Assembly: GCF_004331455.1 (NCBI RefSeq)
Contig: NZ_SJJR01000007.1
Coordinates: 1 to 64,000, forward strand
Source of the DNA: Micromonospora zingiberis
GTDB taxonomy: Bacteria > Actinomycetota > Actinomycetes > Mycobacteriales > Micromonosporaceae
Length of the DNA: 64,000 nucleotides
Direction of reading: 5' to 3'
The position numbers and the translations under genes were made by a program. The notes beneath the pieces are model-generated. The model saw nothing but the letters and a program-made list of their open reading frames with translations, was not told the DNA's origin and made no database searches. Of the stretch, positions 34,601 through 44,180 are shown piece by piece (within the stretch, counting starts at the first letter, position 1; every line of letters starts with the position of its first letter).

Positions 34601-35218
34601 ATGGCGGCACAGGTCAAGGTGGCGGTGATCTACTACAGCGCGACCGGCATCACCTACCAGATGGCCCAGGCGGCGTGCGAGGCCGCGGGCGACGCGGGGG
34701 CGGAGGTACGCCTGCGCAAGGTGCGGGAGCTGGCGCCGGACGAGGCGATCCGTTCCAACTCGGGGTGGGAGGCGCACCGGCTGGAGACGCAGAACGTCGA
34801 CGAGGCCCAGCCCGACGACCTGAGCTGGGCCGACGTGGTGATCTTCGGCTCGCCGACCCGGTACGGGCTGATCGCCGCCCAGCTCAAGCAGTTCATCGAC
34901 ACCACCGGCCCGCTGTGGGCGCAGGGCGCGCTGGCCAACAAGGTGTACTCGGCGTTCACCTCCACCGCGACCCACCATGGTGGGCAGGAGTCGACGCTGC
35001 TCTCCCTGTTCCACGTCTTCTACCACTGGGGTGGCATCGTGGTCGCGCCCGGCTACACCGACCCCAGCCAGTTCGTCGCCGGCAACCCGTACGGCGCGTC
35101 GCACACCAGCAACAACGGCGAGACCGCACCGGATCACGTCGCGCTGGCCGCGACGGCGCTGACCGCCAAGCGGGCGGTGCAGATCGGTGCGGCGCTCAAG
35201 CAGGGCCTGGCCGGCTGA
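34601..35218 (+). CDS. wrbA: WrbA-type NAD(P)H:quinone oxidoreductase
   Basis: 205 residues. The FMN phosphate loop is YYSATGITYQMA; FGSPTRYGLIAAQLKQFIDTTG and FTSTATHHGGQESTLLS complete the flavin site, and HWGGIVVAPGYTDP is typical of WrbA. AGGAAGGAC lies upstream. The enzyme reduces quinones by two electrons in the cytoplasm, protecting from redox stress. A 14-bp-arm hairpin follows (35233-35270). Confidence 0.92.
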   Translation: MAAQVKVAVIYYSATGITYQMAQAACEAAGDAGAEVRLRKVRELAPDEAIRSNSGWEAHRLETQNVDEAQPDDLSWADVVIFGSPTRYGLIAAQLKQFIDTTGPLWAQGALANKVYSAFTSTATHHGGQESTLLSLFHVFYHWGGIVVAPGYTDPSQFVAGNPYGASHTSNNGETAPDHVALAATALTAKRAVQIGAALKQGLAG

Positions 35219-35232
35219 GGGCGGACAAACCA

Positions 35233-35270
35233 GTGGCCCGGGCGGGGGCTCTCAAACCCGCCCGGGCCAC
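35233..35270 (+). terminator. Hairpin after wrbA
   Basis: GTGGCCCGGGCGGG (35233-35246) and its complement (35257-35270) form a 14-bp stem 14 nt after the wrbA stop, between convergent genes. Confidence 0.8.
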
Positions 35271-35304
35271 CGGCCGTCCACAGCGCTACCCGGGATCGGC
35301 GCGG

Positions 35305-37218
35305 CTATGCCTGCGCGGTGGGGGAGAGTTCACCGGCCGGCGCCGGCAGCAGGTCCCGCAGCAGATCGACCAGCACGGCCAGGCCGTCCGGGCTGAGCAC
35401 CGACTCGGGGTGGAACTGCACCCCGGCGAAGCCGCGACCGCGTAGCGCGTGCACCGCCGCGTCGGTCTCGTCGCGCGCCAGCTCGACCGGACCGTACGGG
35501 CTGTCCTGGCGGTCGGCGGCGGCGCGGGCGGTGAAGGTGGCGTAGAAGCCCAGCCGCCGGGGCGTGCCGAACAGCGGGACCGTGCGTTGCAGCCCCTGGT
35601 ACGGCGCGGCGCGGCGGTCCACCCGCAGCCCGAGCAGCCCGGCCAGGAGTTGGTGGCCGAGGCAGACGGCGAGCGTCGGGTGGCCGCCGTCCAGCAGCGC
35701 GCTGAGCAGGGTCCGCAGGGTCCGCATCTTCGGGGTGTCGCTGTTCGGGTCGCCGGGGCCGGGCCCGACCACCACCAGGTCGTACCCACGGACCGGCACG
35801 TCGGCATGCCAGGGCACGACGGTCACCGCCAGGCCCAGCGCGCCCAACTGGTGCGCCAGCATCCCGGTGAAGGTGTCCTCACCATCGACGATCACGGCCC
35901 GGCGGCCGGTCAGCGCCGGTACGGCCAGTGCGCCCGGGGGCCGCTGGTCCAGCCAGAACCGGGCCAGCGGCGCGTTGCGGGCGGCCAGCGCCGCGCGTAC
36001 CTGCGGATCGTCGGCCAGCCGGCCCGTCGGGCCGGGGTCGGCGGCCGGTGCCTGCGGGCCCAGGCCGAGGGCGGCCAGCACCCCGGCCGCCTTGGCGTGG
36101 GTCTCGGCGACCTCGGCGGCCGGGGTGGAGTGGCGGACCAGGGTGGCACCGACCGGCACCCGCAGGGCACCGTCCGGGGTGATTTCGGCGGTGCGGATGA
36201 GGATCGGTGCGTCCAGGGTCTGCCGGCCCGCGTCGTCGTGACCGAGCAGGGCCAGCACCCCGGCGTAGTACCGGCGACCGGTCTGCTCGTGCCGGGCGAT
36301 CACCCGGCAGGCGTTCTCCATCGGACTGCCCGTCACCGTCGGGGCGAACATCGTCTCTCGCAGCACGTCGCGTACGTCCTTGGAACCGCGACCGGCGAGC
36401 AGGTACTCGGTGTGCGCCAGGTGCGACATCTCCTTCAGGTACGGCCCGACCACCTGGCCACCGTGCTCGGACACCGTGGCCATCATCTTCAGTTCCTCGT
36501 CGAGGACCATGTACAGCTCCTCGACCTCCTTGGTGTCGGCGAGGAAGCGCAGCAGCGCCGCCCGGTCCGCGGCCGCGCCGTGGTGCCGGAAGGTGCCGCT
36601 GATCGGGTTCATCATGACCAGCCCGTCGTCGACGCTGACGTGCCGCTCGGGACTGGCGCCGACCAGTGTGCGGGCGCCGGTGTGCACCACGAACGTCCAG
36701 TACGCGCCGCGTTCGCGCAGCAGCAGGGAACGCAGCGCGGCCAGCGCGGCGGTCAGCGGCGCGCCCTGCACCCGCGCGTGCAGCGTGCGGCGGATGACGA
36801 AGTTGGCGCCCTCACCGCGACCGATCTCCTCGCCGAGCACCCGGGCCACCGTGGCGGCGTACTCGTCGTCGGAGCTGTCGAAGGCCGCGCCGGTGGTGCG
36901 TACCGGCTCGTCGGGAAGGGCGTCGAGGACGTCGGCCAACGGCAGTCGTACCTGCCGGTCGATGCGCAGGCACTCCAGCGGTACGCCGTCGTCGACGCAG
37001 GCGAAACCCCGCTCGGCGACCTGCCGGAACGGCACCAGCGCCAGCGTGGCGGGGCCGGCCGGGCCGGCGGGTAACGGAACGTCGGCGAGCCGGTCGACCG
37101 TGCCCACCGTGCCGGTGAACAGATCCAGGTGCTCGGCGCCGTCGCGGCGGACCAGGGCGAACGGGCCCGGATCGGCGCCGGCGGCGAGGGTGGTGAGTAG
37201 TGCGGTCAGCGGGTTCAT
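35305..37218 (-). CDS. trpE: Fused anthranilate synthase (TrpE-TrpG)
   Basis: 637 residues from ATG 37218, preceded by GAGGAGA. The chorismate-binding part (to ~435) has DLVMMNPISGTFRH-type (GLVMMNPISGTFRH), MLDEELKMM-like (MVLDEELKMMATV) and GSPMENACRVIARHE. The C-terminal glutamine amidotransferase has VCLGHQLL (nucleophile Cys) and FAGVQFHPESVLSPDG (His-Glu). This arrangement is seen in actinobacterial TrpEG and in PhzE, which makes 2-amino-2-deoxyisochorismate. The Trp-rich leader upstream favours tryptophan synthesis, and no phenazine genes are present. Confidence 0.88.
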   Translation of the reverse strand: MNPLTALLTTLAAGADPGPFALVRRDGAEHLDLFTGTVGTVDRLADVPLPAGPAGPATLALVPFRQVAERGFACVDDGVPLECLRIDRQVRLPLADVLDALPDEPVRTTGAAFDSSDDEYAATVARVLGEEIGRGEGANFVIRRTLHARVQGAPLTAALAALRSLLLRERGAYWTFVVHTGARTLVGASPERHVSVDDGLVMMNPISGTFRHHGAAADRAALLRFLADTKEVEELYMVLDEELKMMATVSEHGGQVVGPYLKEMSHLAHTEYLLAGRGSKDVRDVLRETMFAPTVTGSPMENACRVIARHEQTGRRYYAGVLALLGHDDAGRQTLDAPILIRTAEITPDGALRVPVGATLVRHSTPAAEVAETHAKAAGVLAALGLGPQAPAADPGPTGRLADDPQVRAALAARNAPLARFWLDQRPPGALAVPALTGRRAVIVDGEDTFTGMLAHQLGALGLAVTVVPWHADVPVRGYDLVVVGPGPGDPNSDTPKMRTLRTLLSALLDGGHPTLAVCLGHQLLAGLLGLRVDRRAAPYQGLQRTVPLFGTPRRLGFYATFTARAAADRQDSPYGPVELARDETDAAVHALRGRGFAGVQFHPESVLSPDGLAVLVDLLRDLLPAPAGELSPTAQA

Positions 37219-37277
37219 CGGTCTCCTCGGGCCGGGTGCCGCCGTCCGGGGGCGGCCCACGGGCCGGGAAATGACCG

Positions 37278-37301
37278 GCGGCCGCCTCGTCGGGCGGCCG
37301 C
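37278..37301 (-). terminator. Attenuator hairpin
   Basis: GCGGCCGCC (37278-37286) and GGCGGCCGC (37293-37301) make a perfect 9-bp stem with a 6-nt loop, located between the leader-peptide stop and the trpE start. It is in the position of the regulatory terminator of a trp attenuator. Confidence 0.75.
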
Positions 37302-37311
37302 GTGCGGGTAG

Positions 37312-37371
37312 CTACGCGCGGGGGTGGGCCGCCGGGTCGGCGGGCCACCAGCAGGACAGTCGCGCGGGCAT
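37312..37371 (-). CDS. trpL: trp leader peptide
   Basis: A 19-codon frame, ATG 37371 to TAG 37312, preceded by AAGGTGAG. The peptide is MPARLSCWWPADPAAHPRA and contains tandem Trp codons (WW at residues 8-9). Streptomyces anthranilate synthase genes have comparable leaders with WW or WWW followed by AHPAAH-like residues. Stalling at the Trp codons when Trp-tRNA is short should let transcription pass the hairpin at 37278-37301. Too short for routine gene calling. Confidence 0.85.
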   Translation of the reverse strand: MPARLSCWWPADPAAHPRA

Positions 37372-37473
37372 GGGCTCACCTTACGTGCCGGGCGTACGGC
37401 GGGGAAGCCGATCGGCGTACCCGGGCGCGCGGTGAGGTTGTCGGCCCCGGCCCACCGGGTACGTTGACCCGCG

Positions 37474-38859
37474 ATGAACATTCTCGCGCTGGACCTGGGC
37501 ACCTCCTCCGTGCGTGGGCTCGTGCTGGACAGCGACATCCAGGCGGTGCCGGGCGCGTTGGCCCGGCGCCGGGTGGAACTGACCGTCGACGACGACGGCA
37601 CCGGCACCCTGGACGGCCGTGGCTACCTGGCCTGCCTCATCGAGTGTCTGGACGAGCTGAGCGAGCAGGGCTGGCTGCGCGAGGTGGAGCTGGTGGCGAT
37701 CAGCGCGCAGTGGCACTCGGTGCTGCCGCTCGGTGCCGACGGTGAGCCGCTCGGTCCGGTGCTCACCTGGCTGGACACCCGGCCCGAGCCGCTGCCCGCG
37801 CAGGCCGGGCCGGCCGACCCGGACGCCTTCCACCAGCGCACCGGCACGTGGTGGCACCGCTGCTACTGGTCGGTGCGGCTGCCCTGGCTGCGCGCCCACA
37901 GTGGTAGTCCGGTGGCCCGGTTCACCGGCCTGGTGGAGTACGCGCTGAGTCAACTGCTCGACGACGCGCCGATGTCGATGTCCCAGGCGTCCGGTACCGG
38001 GCTGCTGGACCTGCGCACCCTCGACTGGGACGCCGAGGCGTGCGCGTTGGCCGGTATCGAGGGCGATGAGCTGCCCGAACTGGCACCGGCGGACTGGCGG
38101 GGACGGCTGCGTCCGGCGTACGCCCGGCGGTGGCCGACCCTGGCCCGGGTGCGGTGGGCGGCGCCGCTCGGTGACGGCGCCGCCTCCAACGTCGGCTCCG
38201 GCTGCGTCGACCAGACCCGGGCGGCGGTGACCGTGGGTACCTCCTCGGCGGTGCGGCTGCTCCAGCGGATGCCCGCGTACGCGCCGCTGGCGCCGCTGCC
38301 GGCGCAGCTGTGGCGGTACCGCGTCGACCATGACCACGTGGTCACCGGGGCGGCGTACTCCTCCGGTGGGAACCTGTTCGCCTGGGCCGACCGGGAACTG
38401 CGGCTACCGGCCGGCCCGGCGTTGGAGGCGGCGCTGCGGCGGCTGCCGCCCGATGGCGGGCGACCGGCGAACATCGGTTTCGGTGGCGACCGGCCGCCCG
38501 GAGACCGCCGTGCCGGCTCGGGTGAGCTGCGCGGGTTGAGCTTCGGCACCACCGCCGTGCAGTTGCTGGCCGGACTGATGTACGGGGTGTGCGAGCAGGT
38601 CGTCGGTGACCTGGCGGCGCTGGAGTCGACCGTCTCCTCGCCGGTCGAGGTGGTTCTCGGCGGCGGCGCGATGGCGGCCTCACCATGGTGGCGCGGCGCC
38701 TTCGCGACGGTGCTGGCACCCCGGCCGGTGCGCTTCGGTCGACATCCGGAGATCGGGGCGACCGGTGCGGCGCTGGTGGCCTGTGGCCGAATCGGCGACG
38801 CCGTGGCGTTGGCCGACATCAGCCAGACGGATGATCAATCATCGGCGGCCACGGCATAG
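37474..38859 (+). CDS. FGGY-family carbohydrate kinase (gluconokinase-like)
   Basis: 461 residues. ATP/phosphate motif NILALDLGTSSVRGLVLD opens the protein, and VTVGTSSAVRL and VEVVLGGGAMAASPWWRGAFATVL belong to the second actin-like domain. SAQWHSVLPLGADGEPLGPVLTWLDTR is the sugar-site region of gluconate/xylulose kinases. TACGTT at 37460-37465 lies 8 nt before the ATG, fitting a leaderless start. It phosphorylates a sugar acid or ketose; gluconate is the best guess from the overall look. Confidence 0.83.
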   Translation: MNILALDLGTSSVRGLVLDSDIQAVPGALARRRVELTVDDDGTGTLDGRGYLACLIECLDELSEQGWLREVELVAISAQWHSVLPLGADGEPLGPVLTWLDTRPEPLPAQAGPADPDAFHQRTGTWWHRCYWSVRLPWLRAHSGSPVARFTGLVEYALSQLLDDAPMSMSQASGTGLLDLRTLDWDAEACALAGIEGDELPELAPADWRGRLRPAYARRWPTLARVRWAAPLGDGAASNVGSGCVDQTRAAVTVGTSSAVRLLQRMPAYAPLAPLPAQLWRYRVDHDHVVTGAAYSSGGNLFAWADRELRLPAGPALEAALRRLPPDGGRPANIGFGGDRPPGDRRAGSGELRGLSFGTTAVQLLAGLMYGVCEQVVGDLAALESTVSSPVEVVLGGGAMAASPWWRGAFATVLAPRPVRFGRHPEIGATGAALVACGRIGDAVALADISQTDDQSSAATA

Positions 38860-38980
38860 GGTGACGCCGGCAGTGCCCTCGCTGAACCATCCGTAAGGCC
38901 AGGGCGTTGACAGTGCTCCGGGGCCTGGTTGGATGGACGGCGCTCCCCGGGTCGCGGCGGACGCGTGGGAGGAGGAACTC

Positions 38981-41497
38981 GTGGCAACAGGACCGGACCC
39001 GGCCCCGACGGTGTCGCAGCATCGCCGGCGTCGGTTCGATGTCCGGGTGGTGCCCCACCGGCGCCGTTCGCCGCTTCGCCTCCAGGACTGGCGGATGCGC
39101 ACCAAGCTCGCCACGGTGCTGGTGATCCCGTCGGTCGCCTTCCTGGTGTTGGCCGGAGTGCAGACCCAGAGCCTGGTCGGCCGGGCCACCATCCTGGCCG
39201 ACTTCGCCGCGCAGGTGGGCATCGGGCAGGAGGTCGCCCAGCTGGTGCACCGGTTGCAGCAGGAACGCGACCGTACGGCCGGCGAACTGTTCTCGTTGCG
39301 GGCCGCCCGCAACGAGGCCGCCAGCGCGAAGGTGCTCGCCACGCTCCAGCCCTACCGCGACGCCTCCGACGAGGCGGCGCAGGCGTTGCGGCGCGCGGCC
39401 GAGCCGTTGGCCGAGGAGAACGCCTCCTGGGAGGACACCTTCTCGGTGGCCTTCCAGGCGTACCAGCAGGTCGACTACATGCGTAACGTGATGGCGACCG
39501 TGGTGTTGAGCAACGACACCATCCTGGGTAACTACCATCGCGCCGTCGACGCGTTGCTGACCCTGCTCGCCCAGCCGTCGCCCGGCGCGGACCGGCCGGA
39601 GCTGTCCGACGCGGTGCTGCGTTACGTGCAGTTCGCCCGCGCCAAGGAACTCTCCTCCCGGGTCCGCGCGGAGCTGTACACGGCGGCCCGCACCCGCGAG
39701 TACGCCGACGAGGACCGGGCGCAGCTGAACGACCTGCGGTCCCGGCAACTGACCGCACTGGGCACCTTCCGCATCGCCGCGACCCGCGCCCAGGTGGCCC
39801 GCTACGACCAGATGAGCCAGGACCCGACCTTTATCGAGGCGGCTCGGATGGAGGAGCGGGCGCTGACCCAGAACCCGACGGCGCTGACGGTGCTGCCGGC
39901 CGAGGACTGGTGGACGGCCAGCGAGGCCCGGCACGAGCTGCTGCGGGTGTTCGAGACCGAGGTGTTGGCGGACTCGGCCGGCGAGGCGGACGAGGCCAGT
40001 GAGACCCAGCTGCGCGAGACGCTGCTGGTCGTCGGTGTGATCATCACAGTGCTGCTGGTGGCGGTACTGATCTCGGTGCTGATCGGTCGTTCACTGGCCC
40101 GGTCGATCCGCCTGCTGCGCTCGCAGGCGTTGCGGATCGCTCAGATCGAACTGCCCGAGGCGTTGGCCCGGCTGCGATCGGTGTCCGGCGGCGTGCCGCA
40201 CATCGACGTTTCCCCGGCGGTGGTGCGGTCGCTCGACGAGATCGGTGAGCTGGCCGAGGCGTTCGTCGCGGTGCACCGCAGCGCGGTCGGGGTGGCCGTC
40301 GAGCAGGCGAACATGCGGCGCAACGTCAACGCGATGTTCGTCAACCTCGCCCGTCGTAGCCAGGTGCTGGTCGAGCGGCAGCTGGAGCTGCTCGACGACC
40401 TGGAACGCGAGGAGAGCGACCCGGACCAGTTGGAGAACCTGTTCAAGCTGGATCACCTCGCCGCCCGGATGCGCCGTAACGACGAGAGCCTGCTGGTGCT
40501 CGCCGGTACCGAGTCGACGCGCCGGTGGAACCGACCGATCGGGCTGGGCGCGGTGCTGCTGGCGGCGAGCGCCGAGATCGAGCAGTACCAGCGGGTGCGG
40601 CACGAGGCGGTGGCCGACCTGTATCTCGTGGGGCACGCCGTCGGCGAGTTGGTGCACCTGCTCGCCGAACTGTTGGAGAACGCCACCGCGTTCTCGCGCC
40701 CCGACACGATCGTGCAGGTGATGGCCCGCGCGGACGGGTCCGGCGCGACGATCGAGGTCGCCGACCAGGGCCTGGGCATGAGTCCGACGGCGCTGGCCGA
40801 GGCCAATGCCGTACTGGCCAAGCCGCCGGCGGCGGACGTGGCGACGGTCGAGCGGATGGGTCTGTTCGTGGTCAGCCACCTGGCCGCCCGGCACGGCATC
40901 GAGGTGCGGTTGCACGGCGGCGCCGGTGGGCTGGTGGCCCGGGTCCGGCTGCCCGGCTCGCTGCTGGCGGTGGCGCCGCCGCCGAGCCTGGATCCGCCGC
41001 CGTCGCCGCGGGTGTTGCCGGGCTCGGTGGCCCGGCCGGACCGGCCGGTCGATCCCGGGCCGGTGGACCTGCCGGTGGCCGGTCGCCGGCCGACCACGGT
41101 GCCCCGGCAGGCCCAGCCGGTGCCGGTACGCGCCGAAGACGTCCTCGCCCCGGCGGGCACGCCGGCCGACCCGGGCGGCGGCTGGTGGTCGCGGGAGGGG
41201 CCGACGTCGGCGGTTTCGACGACCGGCGCCGGGATGCCGGCACCACCGGCGGTGCCGGTGACGGCGGGTACCAACGAGCGGGGACTGCCGGTACGCGTAC
41301 CGATGGCGCAGCTGAGCGCGGTGACTCAGTCGGCGCGTCCGGAACAGCAACAACCGGCCCGGCACGACCCGGACCCGGAGGCGGTCGGCGGCATGCTGTC
41401 GAGGCTGTACAGCGGTGTGCGGCGGGCCGAGGCCGAGGAGACCAGAGAAATACCCGTGTCGCCGCCCGGGGTATGGAGTGAAGGGGGACGAAGGTGA
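38981..41497 (+). CDS. Conservon sensor kinase-like protein (CvnA)
   Basis: 838 residues from GTG 38981, chosen for GGGAGGAGG just upstream; an ATG at 38933 has no binding site. Membrane helix at about 40-60, then an extracellular helical nitrate/nitrite-sensing (NIT) domain with [17 protein letters not shown], a second helix [19 protein letters not shown], a HAMP region, and an ATPase domain with [17 protein letters not shown] and [28 protein letters not shown] is the histidine region. The last ~170 residues are Pro-rich and disordered. In Streptomyces conservons, CvnA works with CvnB, C and D; here C and D are missing. Confidence 0.88.
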   Translation: MATGPDPAPTVSQHRRRRFDVRVVPHRRRSPLRLQDWRMRTKLATVLVIPSVAFLVLAGVQTQSLVGRATILADFAAQVGIGQEVAQLVHRLQQERDRTAGELFSLRAARNEAASAKVLATLQPYRDASDEAAQALRRAAEPLAEENASWEDTFSVAFQAYQQVDYMRNVMATVVLSNDTILGNYHRAVDALLTLLAQPSPGADRPELSDAVLRYVQFARAKELSSRVRAELYTAARTREYADEDRAQLNDLRSRQLTALGTFRIAATRAQVARYDQMSQDPTFIEAARMEERALTQNPTALTVLPAEDWWTASEARHELLRVFETEVLADSAGEADEASETQLRETLLVVGVIITVLLVAVLISVLIGRSLARSIRLLRSQALRIAQIELPEALARLRSVSGGVPHIDVSPAVVRSLDEIGELAEAFVAVHRSAVGVAVEQANMRRNVNAMFVNLARRSQVLVERQLELLDDLEREESDPDQLENLFKLDHLAARMRRNDESLLVLAGTESTRRWNRPIGLGAVLLAASAEIEQYQRVRHEAVADLYLVGHAVGELVHLLAELLENATAFSRPDTIVQVMARADGSGATIEVADQGLGMSPTALAEANAVLAKPPAADVATVERMGLFVVSHLAARHGIEVRLHGGAGGLVARVRLPGSLLAVAPPPSLDPPPSPRVLPGSVARPDRPVDPGPVDLPVAGRRPTTVPRQAQPVPVRAEDVLAPAGTPADPGGGWWSREGPTSAVSTTGAGMPAPPAVPVTAGTNERGLPVRVPMAQLSAVTQSARPEQQQPARHDPDPEAVGGMLSRLYSGVRRAEAEETREIPVSPPGVWSEGGRR

Positions 41498-41916
41498 CCA
41501 CGTTGTCACAGGAGGCGCGAGACCTGAGCTGGCTGGTCAGCGCGTTCGCGGAGCGGGTGCCGGGAGTGGCCCACGCCGTGGTGGTCTCCTCCGACGGACT
41601 GTTGGTCGCCATCTCGGCCAACCTGCCGCGGGACCACGCCGACAAGCTGGCCGCGGTGACCTCGGGTCTGATGAGCATCACCGCCGGTGCGGCGCAGATG
41701 TTCGACGGCGACGTGGTCAAGCAGACCGTGGTGGAGATGGGCCGTGGCTACTTCCTGGTGATGCAGGTACGCGACGGTTCGATCCTGGCCACCCTGGCGG
41801 CGGCGGACGCCGACATCGGTGTGGTGGGTTACGAGATGGCCCGGCTGGCCAAGCAGGCGGGGGAGATGCTCACCCCGGCGCTGCGCGCCGAGTTGCAGCA
41901 GGCCCTACCCCGGTAA
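41494..41916 (+). CDS. Roadblock/LC7-domain protein (CvnB)
   Basis: 140 residues. The GTG overlaps the cvnA stop by 4 nt. [35 protein letters not shown] and [35 protein letters not shown] are the roadblock/LC7 fold seen in MglB and in conservon B proteins, which act as partners or GAPs of small GTPases. Normally followed by DUF742 and a Ras-like GTPase gene; here it is followed directly by a repeat and an MFS gene on the other strand. Confidence 0.92.
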   Translation: MTTLSQEARDLSWLVSAFAERVPGVAHAVVVSSDGLLVAISANLPRDHADKLAAVTSGLMSITAGAAQMFDGDVVKQTVVEMGRGYFLVMQVRDGSILATLAAADADIGVVGYEMARLAKQAGEMLTPALRAELQQALPR

Positions 41917-41920
41917 GGAA

Positions 41921-41966
41921 GGGCCCCCTGCTAACGCCTGCGGTAGTAGCGGGGCCCCCTGTTAAC
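41921..41966. repeat. GGGCCCCCTGYTAAC intergenic element
   Basis: GGGCCCCCTGCTAAC at 41921-41935 and GGGCCCCCTGTTAAC at 41952-41966, separated by 16 nt, make a direct repeat in the gap after cvnB. Similar AAGGAAGGGCCCC-type elements are abundant between genes in Micromonospora and Salinispora, from memory. Origin unknown; possibly a mobile or regulatory element. Confidence 0.8.
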
Positions 41967-41973
41967 ATCTCGG

Positions 41974-43203
41974 TCAGCCCAGGCTCAGGGCGCCCGGAGC
42001 GGCGGGTCGGGAGGCGAGCCACCAGGCCGCCGTGGCGGCCACGGCGACGGCGCCGCTGAACACGAACGGTGCCCCCAGGCCGACGTGCGCGGCCAGCGCC
42101 CCGCCGGCCAGCGCACCCAGTGCGGTGCAGCTGTAGGTGACCAGCCGGGACGCGGCGATGACCCGACCCAGCAGCCCACCCGGCACCAGGCGTTGCCGTA
42201 CCGACAGGGCGGCGACGTTGAGCACGGCGAACGCCGCGCTGGTGGCGACCACCACGACCACGGCCACCGCCCGGTCGGCCACGACGGCCAACAGCACCGG
42301 TACGCCAGCGGTGACGGCCATCGACCAGGTGAGGACGGTGCGGTGGCGGAACCGGCCGATCAACCGGTCGGCGGTGAACGAGCCGAGCAGGCCGCCGGCC
42401 GCGCCGGTGGCCAGCAGCAGACCGAAGCCGAACGCGCCGAGGTCGAGGGCGTCCCGGGCGTAGAGCACGAAGATCGCGAACCAGGCGGTGTCGGCGGCGG
42501 CCACGGCGGCGGTGACCAGTACCAGGGTGCGCAGCATCGGTTGGCGTACCAGCCAACGCAGGCCGGCGAGGATGCCGTCGCCCGCACCGGCGGGCGGGTC
42601 GTCGGCGATGCGGGGCCGGTGGGCCAGGGTCAGTGGCAGGGAGAGCACCAGCATCACGGCGAGGGCGAGGGCGGCGCCGTTGACGGCGAACGGGATGGCG
42701 GCGCCGACGACGAACAGCAGCGCGCCCACCGGTGGTCCGACGAACTCGTTGCCGACGATCTCACCGGCGACCAGCCGGCCGTTGGCCTTCTCCAGCTGGG
42801 CGTCCGGAACGAGTCGGGGTACGGCGGTCTGGGCGGCGGTGTCGCGGATGGTTTCGCCGACGCCGAGCAGGAACGCGGCGGCCACCACCAGGGCGATGCT
42901 GGCCCATCCCAGGGCGACGGCGGCGGCGAGGGCGCCGAGCACGACGACCCGGCCGGTGTCGGCGGCGGTGAGCAGGCTCCGGGCGCCACGGCGGTCGGCG
43001 AGGGCGCCGGCGAGCAGGCCGGAGACGAGCCAGGGTAGGAACTGGGCGGCGGCCACGGCGGCGACCGCCAGCGGGTTGTCGGTGAGTGCCGCGGCCAGCA
43101 GGGGGAACGCGGCCACCCGGATGCCGTCACCGAGATTGGCCAGCGCGGCGGCGCTCCAGAACGTCCAGAACGGTCGGCCCAGCGATCGGGGATTCTGGTT
43201 CAT
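41974..43203 (-). CDS. MFS transporter (enterobactin/macrolide-exporter-like)
   Basis: 409 residues, 11-12 membrane segments. FWTFWSAAALANLGDGIRVAAFPLLAA at the start, the loop GALADRRGARSLL between helices 2 and 3 and ANGRLVAGEIVGNEFVGPPVGALLF identify the MFS_3/DHA3 type that exports drugs and siderophores. No biosynthetic genes are adjacent, so substrate unknown. Confidence 0.87.
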   Translation of the reverse strand: MNQNPRSLGRPFWTFWSAAALANLGDGIRVAAFPLLAAALTDNPLAVAAVAAAQFLPWLVSGLLAGALADRRGARSLLTAADTGRVVVLGALAAAVALGWASIALVVAAAFLLGVGETIRDTAAQTAVPRLVPDAQLEKANGRLVAGEIVGNEFVGPPVGALLFVVGAAIPFAVNGAALALAVMLVLSLPLTLAHRPRIADDPPAGAGDGILAGLRWLVRQPMLRTLVLVTAAVAAADTAWFAIFVLYARDALDLGAFGFGLLLATGAAGGLLGSFTADRLIGRFRHRTVLTWSMAVTAGVPVLLAVVADRAVAVVVVVATSAAFAVLNVAALSVRQRLVPGGLLGRVIAASRLVTYSCTALGALAGGALAAHVGLGAPFVFSGAVAVAATAAWWLASRPAAPGALSLG

Positions 43204-43293
43204 GCCGGGAGCCTAGAGCGCCGCGCGTGGTGTGGGCGACGCTCGGGGTCGATCCCGCCGGGTGGCCCGGACCGCCGCCGGGCCCGGGCCGGG

Positions 43294-44094
43294 TCAGCTC
43301 CCCAGGCCCTGGTCGGGGGGTGGGATCGGGTCGTCGTAGACGCCGGGCCGCCCCGAGTGGCGGCGGCCGTTCAGGTACGGCAGGCCGTTGGCGGTGCAGC
43401 CGTGCAGTCCGAGGGTCTGCTGCTGCATCACCGGTGCCGGCCGTCCGCGCCCCGGACACAGTTCGTGACCCATGCCGAGGCGGTGACCGACCTCATGGTT
43501 GACCAGGTACTGACGGTAGTGGGCGAGGTCGGTGCCGAAGGCGGGTGCTCCCTTGACCCAGCGGGCGACGTTGAGGACCACCCGGTCGCCGTTGCGGCAG
43601 GAGGTGTAGCCGTCGGGGGTGTCCTGGCACAGCAGGTCACGGGTGCGGGGGGTGGCCAGGTAGATGGTGAAGTCGTGGCGCTGCCCGGCGCCGACCCGGC
43701 GCAGGCGCCACTGCCCGCCCGCGGTCCAGCCCTGCGGATCGGAGAGGATCTCGGTGACCTCGGCGGCGAAGTCGGTCGGTGGGATGCCGTCGATGTCGCG
43801 CTCGATGGCCACCCGGTAGCGCAGCAACCGACCCGATCCCGACCCGGATGCCGGCTCGCCGTCGGCGATGTGCCACCGGTTGCCGCCTTCGGCCGGGTAA
43901 CTGATGGGTGGCGGTGACGCGACAGGTTCGACGGCCAGCGTCGGCCCGGCGGTCGGTGGCGCCGGCACGACGGGTGCGGCCGGCACGGTGGGTGCGGCCG
44001 GCGCGCAGCCGGCCAGCAGTACGGTGACCAGCGGTACGGCCACCAGCCGGAGCGGGGTGCGGCCGGCGGATACCCGAGGGGTGGGTGAGGTCAT
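43294..44094 (-). CDS. DUF3152 lipoprotein (metalloprotease-like)
   Basis: 266 residues from ATG 44094 (AAGGAG upstream). Lipobox VLLAGC (Cys30), a Pro-rich linker, then the DUF3152 domain with zinc motif HEVGHRLGMGH (His200, His204, His210) and nearby YLATPRTRDLLCQ. The zinc motif is that of metzincin-like peptidases. It is anchored outside the membrane. Its promoter matches that of the divergent sigma factor, so it may be a target of that sigma factor. Confidence 0.88.
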   Translation of the reverse strand: MTSPTPRVSAGRTPLRLVAVPLVTVLLAGCAPAAPTVPAAPVVPAPPTAGPTLAVEPVASPPPISYPAEGGNRWHIADGEPASGSGSGRLLRYRVAIERDIDGIPPTDFAAEVTEILSDPQGWTAGGQWRLRRVGAGQRHDFTIYLATPRTRDLLCQDTPDGYTSCRNGDRVVLNVARWVKGAPAFGTDLAHYRQYLVNHEVGHRLGMGHELCPGRGRPAPVMQQQTLGLHGCTANGLPYLNGRRHSGRPGVYDDPIPPPDQGLGS

Positions 44095-44140
44095 GGTTCT
44101 CCTTCTTCCGCCCACCCCTGGTCGGGGCAGGCGGGAGAAG

Positions 44141-44164
44141 GACGACCGGCGGCGGTGCAAAGTT
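44141..44164 (-). promoter_or_regulatory. ECF-type promoter for DUF3152 gene
   Basis: On the minus strand AACTTT (from 44164) and CGTC (to 44141) are arranged with 20 nt from the AAC to the CGTC. That is the same spacing as the promoter on the other strand at 44181-44204. Confidence 0.55.
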
Positions 44165-44180
44165 GATCCGTCGACGGCTC

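Noticed and set aside
35305..37218. Phenazine (PhzE) assignment for the fused synthase
   Set aside because: No other phz genes are near, and the Trp-codon leader upstream fits tryptophan control.
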